Shown: piece by piece, positions 1 through 9,043 of the stretch
Position numbering within the stretch: position 1 is the first letter of the stretch
How the letters are laid out: each line of letters opens with the position of its first letter
Source: Paenibacillus sp. 19GGS1-52
GTDB taxonomy: Bacteria; Bacillota; Bacilli; Paenibacillales; Paenibacillaceae
Assembly: GCF_022369515.1 (NCBI RefSeq)
Contig: NZ_CP059724.1
Location: 5,580,001-5,644,000, forward strand
Direction: 5' to 3'
Length of the DNA: 64,000 bases
Translations under genes and position numbers: made by a program
Notes under the pieces: model-generated
What the model was told of the DNA's origin: nothing
Databases searched by the model: none
The model's input: only the letters and a program-made list of their open reading frames with translations

Positions 1-152
1 CCTTAAGTTTTATTTATGGTCAAGACAGTGAAACTTATAATAATTGCATTGAGCTTAAATTCAAACGGCAAATTACTGAGGAACAAATGGAAGATATTCC
101 AAATCTGCTGAAGCATCTGCTGCAAAGTGCAGAGGAGTTAGAATCGTTATAA
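1..152 (+). CDS. C-terminal fragment of an unrecognised protein
   Basis: An open frame enters from the left edge (first full codon at base 3) and ends at TAA 150-152, giving about 49 residues that finish in QSAEELESL. The tail is charged and looks helical, with no motif I recognise. A start codon and ribosome binding site for the next gene follow within 25 bp, so the two may be co-transcribed. The start and most of the protein lie outside the window, so no function is assigned. Confidence 0.6.
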   Translation, partial: LSFIYGQDSETYNNCIELKFKRQITEEQMEDIPNLLKHLLQSAEELESL

Positions 153-174
153 CTATCGAAGGGGTGAACAACTA

Positions 175-570
175 ATGGAATTCATGCCTCCTACCAGAAG
201 CTCGCGCTGGTTCCTCTGGATACCGTGTTATGCTTTACTGCTATGGCTGCTCTTCATTCTGCACCGGTACGTCTTGCTCGGACAGACGGCAAACGGGACC
301 TTTCTGCTGCGCTTCGCCCTATTATCCCTTGTCATATCCACGATTCTTAACAGCTGTGGTTGGCTGGGTGCAAGGCTGCTATGGCTGATTACCACGGGCG
401 GGATTATTATCGGACTGGGGCTTATGTTCATCTATTCCTATAGGGACATGTCTGGCTGGGAGGACCTTGCGGGCTTTCTCACCTTCGCCATATTTATGCT
501 GGGCGGATTTGCACTCGGCTTATTGGCGGAAGTCGTTCAATGGTTGATGAAACGGCTGCGGAAATCCTGA
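175..570 (+). CDS. Small integral membrane protein of unknown function
   Basis: 131 residues, mostly hydrophobic, with about four predicted membrane segments (roughly residues 12-32, 42-60, 64-86 and 98-122) and a basic C-terminal tail (KRLRKS). The ATG follows an AAGGGGTG ribosome binding site with 8-bp spacing, so the start is well supported. The next gene, a TetR regulator, begins 22 bp after the stop on the same strand, so the two are probably one transcript. I do not recognise the family; it may be a small membrane partner controlled with the regulator. Confidence 0.7.
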   Translation: MEFMPPTRSSRWFLWIPCYALLLWLLFILHRYVLLGQTANGTFLLRFALLSLVISTILNSCGWLGARLLWLITTGGIIIGLGLMFIYSYRDMSGWEDLAGFLTFAIFMLGGFALGLLAEVVQWLMKRLRKS

Positions 571-592
571 CTAATGATGAGGTGGTGTACCT

Positions 593-1162
593 TTGTCCAA
601 TTCCTTCCTGACCAAAAAAGCGCTCGCCCAGTCCTTGAAATCGCTGATGGAGCATATTCCACTGAATAAAATATCAGTCAAGCATCTTGTAGATGATTGC
701 GGGTTGAATAGACAGACTTTTTATTATCACTTTCAGGATATTTTTGATTTACTGGGCTGGATTTATAAGACCGAAGCTGTGGAAAGTATTGCCCAGTATC
801 GCAGCTATAGCACGTGGACGGACGGCTTCTATAGAATCTTCTGTTATATTGAGAGCAACAAAGCCTTCTGCTACAACACCCTCGATTCCCTCGGCAGAAA
901 TCATCTGGATGCCTATCTTTATGAAGTGACGAATGACCTGATCATGGGCGTCATTAACGAACTTTCTTCCAATATGACAGTCAGTAGCGAGGATAAACGA
1001 TTTATAGCCAACTTCTATACTCTGGCCTTTACTGGTCTCGTGATCCAATGGTTGAGAGATGGCATGAAGGAACAGCCGAAGCAGATTATAGCGAAGCTCA
1101 GCGAGCTCATTGAGGGAAACTTCCTCAAGGCGCTGCATAGATATGAAGATAAGCCGTCGTGA
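593..1162 (+). CDS. TetR/AcrR-family transcriptional regulator (DhaS-like C-terminal type)
   Basis: 189 residues starting at TTG, chosen because GAGGTGG lies just upstream and no ATG fits. Residues about 10-55 form a TetR helix-turn-helix: a KISVKHLVDDCGL segment followed by NRQTFYYHFQDI, the typical YYHF recognition helix. The C-terminal half resembles the TetR_C domain of dihydroxyacetone-kinase regulators. A terminator follows directly, so it is transcribed separately from the oleate hydratase gene downstream. Proximity suggests it could repress that gene in response to fatty acids; this is inference. Confidence 0.85.
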   Translation: MSNSFLTKKALAQSLKSLMEHIPLNKISVKHLVDDCGLNRQTFYYHFQDIFDLLGWIYKTEAVESIAQYRSYSTWTDGFYRIFCYIESNKAFCYNTLDSLGRNHLDAYLYEVTNDLIMGVINELSSNMTVSSEDKRFIANFYTLAFTGLVIQWLRDGMKEQPKQIIAKLSELIEGNFLKALHRYEDKPS

Positions 1163-1186
1163 CCCTTGGGGTACGCGGCTTTTTTT
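1152..1186 (+). terminator. Intrinsic terminator after the TetR gene
   Basis: An imperfect stem AGCC..CGT..CCC / GGGG..ACG..GGCT overlaps the stop codon of the regulator and is followed by a run of seven T. Confidence 0.8.
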
Positions 1187-1335
1187 GCGGAAACTGACCG
1201 AAAACTAGACACTTTGCCCCAAATGACTAAATACCTTACACTGCTCCGGTATTGCTTATACCTTCCATGTCCTCATAGGTTTACATTAAGAGCATGAAGA
1301 GCAAGCAAGTAATATACCCTTTGGAGGCGACAGTT

Positions 1336-2916
1336 GTGAAAAAAGAGTACGGTAATAAACAGGTTTATTTTGTCGGTGGCGGAATTGCATCACTTGCGGG
1401 TGCAGCATACCTCGTCAGAGACTGTGACTTTCCGGGACAGAACATTCACATCATTGAAGAAATGAAAATTCTCGGCGGCAGCAACGACGGTTCTGGAAAT
1501 GGCGAGCAAGGTTATGTCATTCGCGGTGGCCGGATGCTCAATGACGAGGCTTATGAGAATTTATGGGAGCTGCTGCAGTCTATTCCTTCCATTGATCATC
1601 CGGAGAAATCGGTTAGAGAAGAAATTATAGAATTCGATAATGCCAACCCGACTCATGCTAATGCCAGATTGGTGAATCGTAAAGGCGAAATAGAAGATGT
1701 TTTGTCCATGGGCTTCGATATGGCGGACCGACTGGCGCTGGGCAAGCTGATCATTACACCGGAAGACAAAATGGGCAAAGCTCGTATTAATGATTGGTTC
1801 GGCCCGCATTTCTTCCAAACTAATTTCTGGTATATGTGGGCGACTACCTTCGCCTTCCAGCCTTGGCACAGTGCGGTCGAGTTCAAAAGATATATGATCC
1901 GCTTTATGCATGAATTTCCAAGAATTCAAACTCTGGAAGGCGTAACCCGCACACCTTATAACCAATACGATTCTATTATTCTGCCCATGCACAAGTATCT
2001 GGAACCACATGGTATTGATTTCACCTTAAAATGTACGGTAACCGACCTGCAATTCAAAGATGGTGATGGGATTACTGTTACCAAGATGAATGTGCTGCGC
2101 CAAGGGGTAGCGGATGTGATCGAAGTCAACGAAGGCGACCTTGTGATCGTCACAAATGGCTCCATGACTGAAGGCTCTAGTATTGGTTCCATGACCAAAG
2201 CGCCACAATTAAACGGTAAGGGAAGCTCATGGAAACTGTGGGAAAATATCGCCAGCAAGAAGCCGGGTCTAGGCAATCCTTCCTCCTTCGATGACCATGT
2301 AGACGAATCCAAATGGGAGTCTTTTACCGTAACGTTCCAGGACTCCAAATTCTTCGATCTGATGGAGAAATTCTCGCGCAACCGGGCCGGTACTGGCGCC
2401 TTGGTAACCTTCAAGGATTCCAGTTGGTTCATGTCCATCGTCTTGGCCTTCCAGCCACATTTCCGCAACCAGCCAGAGAATGTGACCGTGTTCTGGGGCT
2501 ACGGACTGTATCCGGACAAGGTCGGCGATTTCGTCAAGAAGCGAATGAGCGATTGTACCGGGGAAGAAATTATGGAAGAGCTGATCGGTCATCTTCATTT
2601 TGAAGAATCTAAAGAGGAGATTATGGCTTCCGCCAATTGTATTCCTTGTATGATGCCTTATATTACCTCCCAATTCATGCCTAGACTGAACAGTGACAGA
2701 CCCAAGGTTGTTCCGGAAGGCTCTACCAATCTGGCGTTCATCAGCCAATATTGTGAGATTCCCGACGATGTTGTGTTTACCGAGGAATACTCCGTAAGGG
2801 CGGCAAGAACGGCAGTTTACACGCTGCTCGGCATGAACCGGCCGATTGAGCCGATCAACCAGTATCAATTCGATGTCCGGACGTTGTTCACGAGCTTTGT
2901 GACTTCATTCCGCTAA
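1336..2916 (+). CDS. ohyA: Oleate hydratase (myosin-cross-reactive antigen family)
   Basis: Adds water to the cis-9 double bond of oleic and related unsaturated fatty acids to give 10-hydroxy fatty acids; an FAD-binding peripheral membrane enzyme. The N-terminus has the FAD-binding fingerprint (VYFVGGGIASLAGAAYLVRD) and the family motif GGRMLNDEAYENLWELL; later motifs FGPHFFQTNFWYMWATTFAF and SQYCEIPDDVVFTEEYSVR are characteristic. An in-frame ATG at 1294 exists, but GTG 1336 is preceded by GGAGG with 8-bp spacing while 1294 has no comparable site, so I choose 1336 (526 aa). That is shorter than the roughly 590-residue staphylococcal and lactobacillus enzymes. Such enzymes detoxify host or environmental unsaturated fatty acids. 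Confidence 0.93.
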   Translation: MKKEYGNKQVYFVGGGIASLAGAAYLVRDCDFPGQNIHIIEEMKILGGSNDGSGNGEQGYVIRGGRMLNDEAYENLWELLQSIPSIDHPEKSVREEIIEFDNANPTHANARLVNRKGEIEDVLSMGFDMADRLALGKLIITPEDKMGKARINDWFGPHFFQTNFWYMWATTFAFQPWHSAVEFKRYMIRFMHEFPRIQTLEGVTRTPYNQYDSIILPMHKYLEPHGIDFTLKCTVTDLQFKDGDGITVTKMNVLRQGVADVIEVNEGDLVIVTNGSMTEGSSIGSMTKAPQLNGKGSSWKLWENIASKKPGLGNPSSFDDHVDESKWESFTVTFQDSKFFDLMEKFSRNRAGTGALVTFKDSSWFMSIVLAFQPHFRNQPENVTVFWGYGLYPDKVGDFVKKRMSDCTGEEIMEELIGHLHFEESKEEIMASANCIPCMMPYITSQFMPRLNSDRPKVVPEGSTNLAFISQYCEIPDDVVFTEEYSVRAARTAVYTLLGMNRPIEPINQYQFDVRTLFTSFVTSFR

Positions 2917-2923
2917 AAAAGCA

Positions 2924-3173
2924 GCTATATAAGTTGAACTTAAGATTTTGCTGAATCGGCTTTAATCGTAACTGCAGTGAATGTTTGGACTTCCGGCCGC
3001 TGTTGTCTCCCGATTTCTTGATTTTATTCCGCTTTAGCGGATGAAATCCGGAGACTGCCTATGCTTTCGAAGCGAGCTTTCCTTTGGAAAGCTTTCAGGC
3101 GGTCGCTATCGCTCCTACAGTTCCAAAATTCCCTTCCGTTACTTTTGCCTTTTGCTAAGTTTTCCAGTTCAAC
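2924..3173. repeat. Long-hairpin dispersed repeat, copy 1
   Basis: About 250 bp starting 8 bp after the oleate hydratase stop. It opens with GCTATATAAGTTGAACTT and closes with the inverse AGTTCAAC, and carries a strong internal hairpin (GTCTCCCGATTTC ... GAAATCCGGAGAC) around 3005-3055 plus smaller hairpins. A near-identical copy in the same orientation lies at 13025-13280. It has no credible coding frame; an 88-codon frame inside it is a shadow. Confidence 0.85.
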
Positions 3174-3182
3174 ATGTACAGT

Positions 3183-3229
3183 AAAGGCAGCCTCCCCCCG
3201 GTACTTTTCCGGAGTGCGGCTGCCTTTTT
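3183..3229 (+). terminator. Intrinsic terminator downstream of ohyA
   Basis: AAAGGCAGCC (3183-3192) pairs with GGCTGCCTTT (3218-3227), with an inner CCGG/CCGG stem and a T run. It lies beyond repeat copy 1 and probably ends the oleate hydratase transcript, so the repeat would be transcribed. Confidence 0.75.
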
Positions 3230-3364
3230 GTGTATAAACCTTTTTAGCAATAAAAATCAGGCTGGGCGCCATAATCAGCGCTTGACCCAAGCGTAACTAG
3301 TTAAAACGCACATAGAGCCACTTCCAACAAATGTAGCAGGGTCACTACACCGAAATAGAAGGAA

Positions 3365-3540
3365 ATTCTCCCCCTAATTATAAGGGAATCAAGCTATTTT
3401 AGAGATTAAAGGGAATTTATCCCTTTAAATTTGTCCGTTTGTACATAAATGAGCCATTCGAAAGGAATTAGAGGGGGTTTTGATAAAATATAGAGGGAGA
3501 AATTCCCTTTATCTAAAAAGTACGGGCTCATTTATCGGGA
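3365..3540. repeat. AT-rich AGAGGGA/TCCCTCT palindrome cluster A
   Basis: Several short palindromes: TCCCCCTAATTATAAGGGA near 3368-3386, AAAGGGA-5-TCCCTTT at 3408-3426 and AGAGGGA-5-TCCCTTT at 3492-3510. A larger inverted pair (CATAAATGAGCC / GGGCTCATTTAT) brackets the right half. Related clusters occur at 33897-34040 and 42600-42682. Confidence 0.7.
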
Positions 3541-3572
3541 GTATAAATAGGATCTGAGGTCATGTGAAAAAG

Positions 3573-4295
3573 TTACACACTGCAAGACCCGTCAGAACAG
3601 CCATCATCCGTTGAGACCTCGGACTTGCCCGTGCCGACTACTTGCAGAACCGGAGCATTCTGCTCCTCAGCCCATACGGTATCTAGTACTTCAGTGAATA
3701 CAGGACCAGGCTGAGCGCCGGAAACAGCATATTTATTATTAAAGACAAAGAAAGGAACACCGGTAATATTCAACCGCTGGCCTTCGGCAATATCTGCATT
3801 TACTTCAGCCTTGTAAGCCTCGGATTCCAGCATCGCCGCAGTAGCAGCCTGATCCAAGCCGACCTCGGCAGCAAGAGATACCAGTACAGAGCGTTCACCC
3901 AGATTCAGCGATTCCGTAAAATAAGCCTGCAGCAGCCGTTCTGTCATTTCCGCCGCTTTCCCTTGCGAACTGGCATAATGGCTCAAGCGATGGCTGTCAA
4001 AGGTGTTAGTAGACTGCATCGTATCAAAATGAAAATCCAAGCCCACTCCTCTAGCCTGCTCAGCCAGCTGTTCGTTCATCGCCTTAGCCTTATCACGGGT
4101 CATTCCATATTTTACGGCCAGCAAATCATGAATATCCTTATCGCTCTTTACAGCAGCGGTAGGATCAAGTTGGAAGCTGCGATACACCACTTCTACCTTG
4201 TCACGATTAGGAAACTGACTCAGCGCGTTTTCAAGCCGTCTTTTACCTATATAACAGAATGGACATGCATAATCGGACCAAATATCTATTCTCAT
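3573..4295 (-). CDS. DsbA-family oxidoreductase (FrnE-like, cytoplasmic)
   Basis: 240 residues with a thioredoxin fold of the DsbA/FrnE type. The active-site motif CPFC is in DYACPFCYIGKRRLE (residues 9-23) and the cis-proline loop is in NITGVPFFVFNNKYAVSGAQ. No signal peptide is present, so it should act in the cytoplasm, unlike true DsbA. A cysteine-containing tail ending DGSCSV follows. ATG is preceded by AGGAGG. FrnE-type proteins act in thiol-disulfide exchange and oxidative stress. It reads toward the repeat region and has its own promoter region of about 220 bp. Confidence 0.9.
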   Translation of the reverse strand: MRIDIWSDYACPFCYIGKRRLENALSQFPNRDKVEVVYRSFQLDPTAAVKSDKDIHDLLAVKYGMTRDKAKAMNEQLAEQARGVGLDFHFDTMQSTNTFDSHRLSHYASSQGKAAEMTERLLQAYFTESLNLGERSVLVSLAAEVGLDQAATAAMLESEAYKAEVNADIAEGQRLNITGVPFFVFNNKYAVSGAQPGPVFTEVLDTVWAEEQNAPVLQVVGTGKSEVSTDDGCSDGSCSV

Positions 4296-4515
4296 GATAT
4301 ATACCTCCTGAATGTTGTATAAGCTTATACTTCTGTACCATAACGCAATAACAAAGCAATAACTATAAATACGTCACTTACTATTATATAGTTAATAGCT
4401 CAAAATTACAAATTTATTCTCATAGCTATTCTGAAGTTTACCCTTTGCTCATTCCGCCATATCCTGTAGTTTTAGTCAGTAACGTCATCATTGCAGCTTA
4501 ATAGGAGAGATAATC

Positions 4516-5304
4516 ATGAAAGAGGTTTCGCAAGCGCAGCACAAAAACTGGCCAATCGTACTATTGCTCCTGCTAATGTATATTATTGTGGCGATGAGCG
4601 ACAACTTTAAGGGGATTTTCTTCCCTCTGTTTAAAGAGGATTTCGGAGTGAGCAATTCGCAGATTGGTTATGTATTAACAGCTTGCCTGTTAATGTATGC
4701 GCTTTTTCAATATATCGGCATATCGGCGGGATTCTGATCGAGAAAATTGGCTACAAATCCATCATCTCGCTCGGCTTTATTATCTCGATGGGCTCTTTGG
4801 TTGTGCTGGTCACCTGTAAATAATGTTCAATGTGGGGGTAAATACGTTAGGACCGGCGATGAACGTAGCTTCAACTGCTGTGCTGATGAATTTTGTCAAT
4901 TTCTCCTATGGCACCGGGAATACGGCGATGCAGCAGGTGACGGGAACCCTGTTGAAGCAAGGCGTGCGCTGGCAGACCTTTTATCTGATAATGCTGTTCT
5001 GCTGCGTCGCTTTATTCATCTATTTGCTGCTGTTGCGAATTCCCTACAAGCCACAAACGGGTGATGGAGCCTATAAAAAAAGTCATATTTTTCGCAATAA
5101 GCTGCTCTAGGCCTATATTGCTGCAGTCGGGTTCTATGCTTTGGCGTATCCTTCTCCTTCTACATTGTAGCGGTCTGTCTGATCCTCAGCACGATCGCTG
5201 TTCTACCCATCCGCAAGCAATCTGCAGCAATGTTGCAGAAATCAAAACATATAGTACATAGATTACAAAGGCGCCGTCAATTTGGGTGCAAAGCCATCCC
5301 CTAA
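4516..5304 (+). pseudogene. Decayed MFS transporter
   Basis: The start is intact (AGGAGAG site, then MKEVSQAQHKNWPIV and the first two membrane segments) but the frame breaks near 4730. Transporter sequence resumes in a second frame (LIEKIGYKSIISLGFIISMG), breaks again near 4820, continues as NVGVNTLGPAMN and NFVNFSYGTGNTAMQ to about 5110, and ends in another frame with a last membrane helix (AVCLILSTIAVLPIRKQ) and stop near 5304. The total is about 790 bp against roughly 1200 bp for an intact major facilitator gene, so middle helices are also deleted. The 3' end overlaps the converging glycosyltransferase gene. It is a multiply frameshifted, internally deleted relic. Confidence 0.88.
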
Positions 5305-6552
5305 GCGCAATGTAGTCAGTTCGGCTCCAAGCCCTAAGCTTTCCAGCAGAAGATTGTTCAGCTTGGCACCAATAATCTCCTCGGAATAATTGGAGCGGAC
5401 AATTTGAAAGGCGGCCTCGCCCAGCTCTGAGCATAAAGCGGGATCGCCCAGCAGCTTACTAAGAGATGCAGCAAGGGCGGCAGGATCCAGATTCTCCGCA
5501 AGCAGACCGTTCACACCATTCTGCACCAGCCCTCTTACCCCCATGACATTAAAAGCAACTGTTGGCAAACCGCAGGCGCTGGCCTCCAGAATGACGAGCG
5601 GCAGCCCTTCATAGCGGGAAGGTAACACGAACAGCTCGGAGGCATTATAATAATTCGCCAACACTTCTTTATCACGAATCGAGCCCAGTAGAATTATTTT
5701 GTCTTCCAGACCTTTTTCTCGAATCATTTCCTGCAACCTATGTTCATCAGGTCCGTTGCCGGCGATTAGAATCTTGAGATCCGGAATATCCTTGAGCTGC
5801 TGTACAGCTTCAACAAGCAAGGAATGCCCTTTCTGATGCTCGAACAGACGGCCTACAGTAATGATGTAGCGACTGCCCGGGTCAAGTCCAAGCGCATGAA
5901 GTGCATGTTTTTTATCCCGGCGGTAAAAGATTTCCGAATTCACAAAGTTGGGCAGCAGTCGGATCCGGTCTGACAGCCATGGGAATTGTGTAACCATGCT
6001 AAGCTGCTCATCTTCATTAAGCGTAGTGAGGAAAGTTGCCTTATGCAGCGTTCGTTTCTTAATCGGCATAATCCATTTATGAATACTGCCACCGTGATAC
6101 GCGGCTATAATCGGTATATTCAATTTCTTGGCGATAGAGGCCAGCCGTTCGAATCGTCCTGAGGCATATTCCTGGGCATAGATAAGATTGATTCCATCCG
6201 CGCGGATTATTTCGCTTAAATCCTTATGAATAGTAGACACATATTGAGAGATAAACTTCCCAATCGGGGTCCGATGAGATAAAGGAATGGCATGGTAGGC
6301 TCTATAAAGTGCGCCGAGCGGAATAAACTTTACCGTGCAATCCACAACCCCATGCTGGTAAGTTCGTACCTCATTGCCACTGCGTACAAAATTGTAAATG
6401 GTCGTGTGTATGCCGCTCTTGCCCAAGAGACGCGCATAGTCGAAAGAAAAGTCATTATGGTATGAATTCACGTATTCCTCTTCAGTGAGCCCCAATCCCT
6501 TAACGAAGAAATCCTCAAAGTAATTAGTATGCATAAAGATCCCGACATGCAT
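5263..6552 (-). CDS. Family 4 glycosyltransferase (GT-B fold)
   Basis: 429 residues from ATG 6552, which follows GGGAGG; an in-frame ATG at 6603 lacks such a site. The C-terminal half has the GT4 pattern: IITVGRLFEHQKGHSLLVEA, then ILIAGNGPDEHRL and the E-x7-E motif PSRYEGLPLVILEASACGLP. These enzymes transfer a sugar from a nucleotide-sugar donor, retaining configuration, usually to cell-envelope glycans or glycolipids. No membrane segment is seen. It is divergent from a GT2 gene across a shared 200-bp promoter region, which suggests a common envelope role; acceptor and donor are unknown. Confidence 0.9.
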   Translation of the reverse strand: MHVGIFMHTNYFEDFFVKGLGLTEEEYVNSYHNDFSFDYARLLGKSGIHTTIYNFVRSGNEVRTYQHGVVDCTVKFIPLGALYRAYHAIPLSHRTPIGKFISQYVSTIHKDLSEIIRADGINLIYAQEYASGRFERLASIAKKLNIPIIAAYHGGSIHKWIMPIKKRTLHKATFLTTLNEDEQLSMVTQFPWLSDRIRLLPNFVNSEIFYRRDKKHALHALGLDPGSRYIITVGRLFEHQKGHSLLVEAVQQLKDIPDLKILIAGNGPDEHRLQEMIREKGLEDKIILLGSIRDKEVLANYYNASELFVLPSRYEGLPLVILEASACGLPTVAFNVMGVRGLVQNGVNGLLAENLDPAALAASLSKLLGDPALCSELGEAAFQIVRSNYSEEIIGAKLNNLLLESLGLGAELTTLRLGDGFAPKLTAPL

Positions 6553-6753
6553 AACGTTGCCTCCCTTTATACTACCGAATTGTTGATGGGCCACTGATGT
6601 CATTCCATTATAAACCCTACAGAACTAAATAAAAGTAAACGAAAGTGGTATATACGTCCTACTTCAGAGGGGAGTATTATTGGGATATTAGCTTTTGTCG
6701 GGAATTTGTACATTAAAGCGGACGAAACAGTCGTCCGGGAAGGAGTCAGCGAA

Positions 6754-7686
6754 ATGCATGATGTATCTATAGTAATTCCTACCCGCAACCGGATAGAAGA
6801 CCTAAGACTATGTATCGAGTCCATTGGCAGGCAAACTGAGCTAGAGGATATATCCATCGAGTTGCTTATCGTTGACGACGGTGAACTTCCAGAGAATACG
6901 CTGAAGTATTTCCGTAAGGTACTGGCCGGAATGCCCCAAGCTGAATTGAAATATTACCGTAAGACTAAACCCGGTGTCTGGCTCTCCCGTTATGAAGCCC
7001 TAGGACTGGTAGATGGTGAGATTCTACTGACCTTCGATGATGATGCCGAACTGGACGATCCCCTCTACATTCGCCGAATGCTGGATACCTATGCTGCGGA
7101 CAAGTCTATTGTGGGTGTAGGCGGCATAGCTAAAGGTCTCTCCAGCAGCCGCTCTGGCAAACTGCTTGGCATGCTTACCTGCCAAATGTCAGGCTCCCCT
7201 GGAAGACTGTCTGCAAGTACACTCGCAGGCTCCCTGCTGCGATGGGGGGAGACAGAAAATACCTTCGAGACCGATTTTTTTCACGGCTGCAATATGTCAT
7301 TCCGGCGTACGGCCCTGCAGGATATGAAGCCCTACCCGTGGATGACCAGCTATGCTGTTGCTGATGATATTTACATGTGCCACTTGGCCAGTCGTTACGG
7401 CAAGCTTGTAATTAATCCGGAGATGAAGATCACCCATCATGAATCTCCTAGCTCACGTGACAAGGCTGGACGTGTCGCCCGAGCCACCGCGATCAATCAT
7501 TACTATCTACTAAATTTGCGAAAGGCTCCGGTGAGGAACTATGCGGCCCTACTCTGGACATTGTCTTATTTAACAGGGAAAGCAACACTTAAGCGGAATT
7601 TCAATGCGGTATCCGGTTATGCCGGGGGTATTCTGTTTGTACTTAATCCCCGCAAAAATAAATATAGAGAATATATGCTCGATTAA
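6754..7686 (+). CDS. Family 2 glycosyltransferase (GT-A fold)
   Basis: 310 residues from ATG 6754, preceded by GAAGGAG; an upstream in-frame ATG at 6706 has no site. The start DVSIVIPTRNRIEDL and the metal-binding segment LTFDDDAELDDPLYIRR are typical of GT2 enzymes, followed by the acceptor-side FHGCNMSFRRTAL motif. There are no clear membrane helices, so it is probably cytoplasmic or peripheral. It is divergent from the GT4 gene, and the two may decorate the same surface polymer. A terminator follows. Confidence 0.88.
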   Translation: MHDVSIVIPTRNRIEDLRLCIESIGRQTELEDISIELLIVDDGELPENTLKYFRKVLAGMPQAELKYYRKTKPGVWLSRYEALGLVDGEILLTFDDDAELDDPLYIRRMLDTYAADKSIVGVGGIAKGLSSSRSGKLLGMLTCQMSGSPGRLSASTLAGSLLRWGETENTFETDFFHGCNMSFRRTALQDMKPYPWMTSYAVADDIYMCHLASRYGKLVINPEMKITHHESPSSRDKAGRVARATAINHYYLLNLRKAPVRNYAALLWTLSYLTGKATLKRNFNAVSGYAGGILFVLNPRKNKYREYMLD

Positions 7687-7715
7687 CCTACTAGGCACGT
7701 TATTGCTTGTTCCAG

Positions 7716-7749
7716 CTCCGCTTCGAAATTTGGGGTGCGGAGTCTTTTT
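7716..7749 (+). terminator. Intrinsic terminator after the GT2 gene
   Basis: CTCCGC (7716-7721) pairs with GCGGAG (7737-7742) and is followed by TCTTTTT. Confidence 0.7.
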
Positions 7750-7847
7750 ATGTCCCAATTTGTCATGAATTATAGTTTCCCCCGTCCCTCATCTGGGGTA
7801 TGATAGTAAAGATGTGGTCAAGAAACTAACTTTATGGATGGTGGAAC

Positions 7848-8957
7848 ATGTTTAAGAACAAGAAATTGACGCTAATCCTCGCCGCTCTCGTCATTATCCT
7901 CGTCATAGCTGTCAGCGTCTGGCTATTTGTTGGCAATAAGAAAGACAGCACTTCTGAAACTCCAAACGGAGCAACGGTAACAAAAGAAGGCGATACAACC
8001 TCTATGTCACAGACTTTCTATATTTATGATACGGTTGTAAATATCAAAGTTTATGGTGACACAGTAGCTCAAAAAAATATGGATCATATTCAGCATATGC
8101 TGGAGCGAATGGATAAGGAGTTCAGTCGCACCAAAGAAGATGGTGAACTTTATGCCGTCAATAAGGCAGCCGGAAAAGAAGCAGTTGTTGTTTCCGACGA
8201 AACCTTGGATATTGTCAAGCAATCGGTGAAGTATGCCGAGGAGATGGACGGGCTGTTCGATCCTACCATTGGCCCCCTCGTGGATCTCTGGAATATCGGC
8301 AGTGGAGGCGACCATGTCCCTCCTCAAGCGGATATAGACAAGGCAAAGAGCCTGATCAATTACAAAGATGTTATTATTGATGAAGCTGCCAAGACTGTGA
8401 AACTGGCTAAAGAAGGCATGATTCTTGATATGGGCGGTATCGGCAAAGGTTATGCTGCCGACCGGGTCGCCGACTATTTGAAGGCACAGGGCCTAGACAG
8501 CGCTATGATTAACCTCGGCGGCAGCAGTATCATTGCCCTTGGCAACAAACCGAATGGGGCGCAGTGGAACATTGGCCTGCAAGACCCAGACCAAAGCCGT
8601 GGTACACAGCTTGGTACGATTAAGATTACTAATGAGGTTATCGATGCTTCAGGTGTATACGAACGCTTTTTCATGCAAGACGGGGTCCGCTACCATCATA
8701 TTCTTGATCCGCGTACAGGCTTTCCTTCTCAGAATGGCCTAAAAAGCGTGACGATCATGAGTCCGAATGCTACAGATGCAGATGCCTTGTCCACCGGAGT
8801 ATTCCTGATGGGTGAAGAAGCTGGCATCAAATATCTAGAAGCACTTCCCGAGAATGTAGAAGCTTTCTTCATTACCGATGACAATAAGATTTATGCAACC
8901 TCAGGGATAAGACAAAGACTGCAATTGACTGACCCTACGTACAGCTTTGCGAATTAA
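7848..8957 (+). CDS. apbE: FAD:protein FMN transferase, ApbE family
   Basis: Transfers FMN from FAD to a threonine of target flavoproteins on the outer face of the membrane. 369 residues: an N-terminal hydrophobic anchor (residues about 7-28) without a lipobox cysteine, then the ApbE domain. Family motifs include FDPTIGPLVDLWNIG, the LDMGGIGKGYAADRVADYL substrate loop, INLGGSSIIALG, and the C-terminal metal-site region HHILDPRTGFP with DADALSTGVFLMG. No obvious flavoprotein partner is adjacent. Monocistronic, with its own terminator. Confidence 0.95.
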   Translation: MFKNKKLTLILAALVIILVIAVSVWLFVGNKKDSTSETPNGATVTKEGDTTSMSQTFYIYDTVVNIKVYGDTVAQKNMDHIQHMLERMDKEFSRTKEDGELYAVNKAAGKEAVVVSDETLDIVKQSVKYAEEMDGLFDPTIGPLVDLWNIGSGGDHVPPQADIDKAKSLINYKDVIIDEAAKTVKLAKEGMILDMGGIGKGYAADRVADYLKAQGLDSAMINLGGSSIIALGNKPNGAQWNIGLQDPDQSRGTQLGTIKITNEVIDASGVYERFFMQDGVRYHHILDPRTGFPSQNGLKSVTIMSPNATDADALSTGVFLMGEEAGIKYLEALPENVEAFFITDDNKIYATSGIRQRLQLTDPTYSFAN

Positions 8958-9003
8958 TATTTCTATGCTTGGTGCTTTAACTTTCTAACAGCACTTGCAC
9001 AAA

Positions 9004-9035
9004 AAGGGTTAGAGCCATAGGCTCTAACCCTTCTT
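9004..9035. terminator. Bidirectional terminator between apbE and the HAD gene
   Basis: A perfect 13-bp stem AAGGGTTAGAGCC / GGCTCTAACCCTT with a 3-base loop, flanked by A-rich sequence on the left and T-rich on the right, between converging genes. Confidence 0.9.
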
Positions 9036-9043
9036 GTCGTCCG

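Noticed and set aside
3024..3290. 88-codon minus-strand frame in repeat copy 1 (and a 66-codon frame at 13084-13284 in copy 2)
   Set aside because: The two copies do not keep the same frame, the sequences are low-quality as proteins and there is no ribosome binding site.
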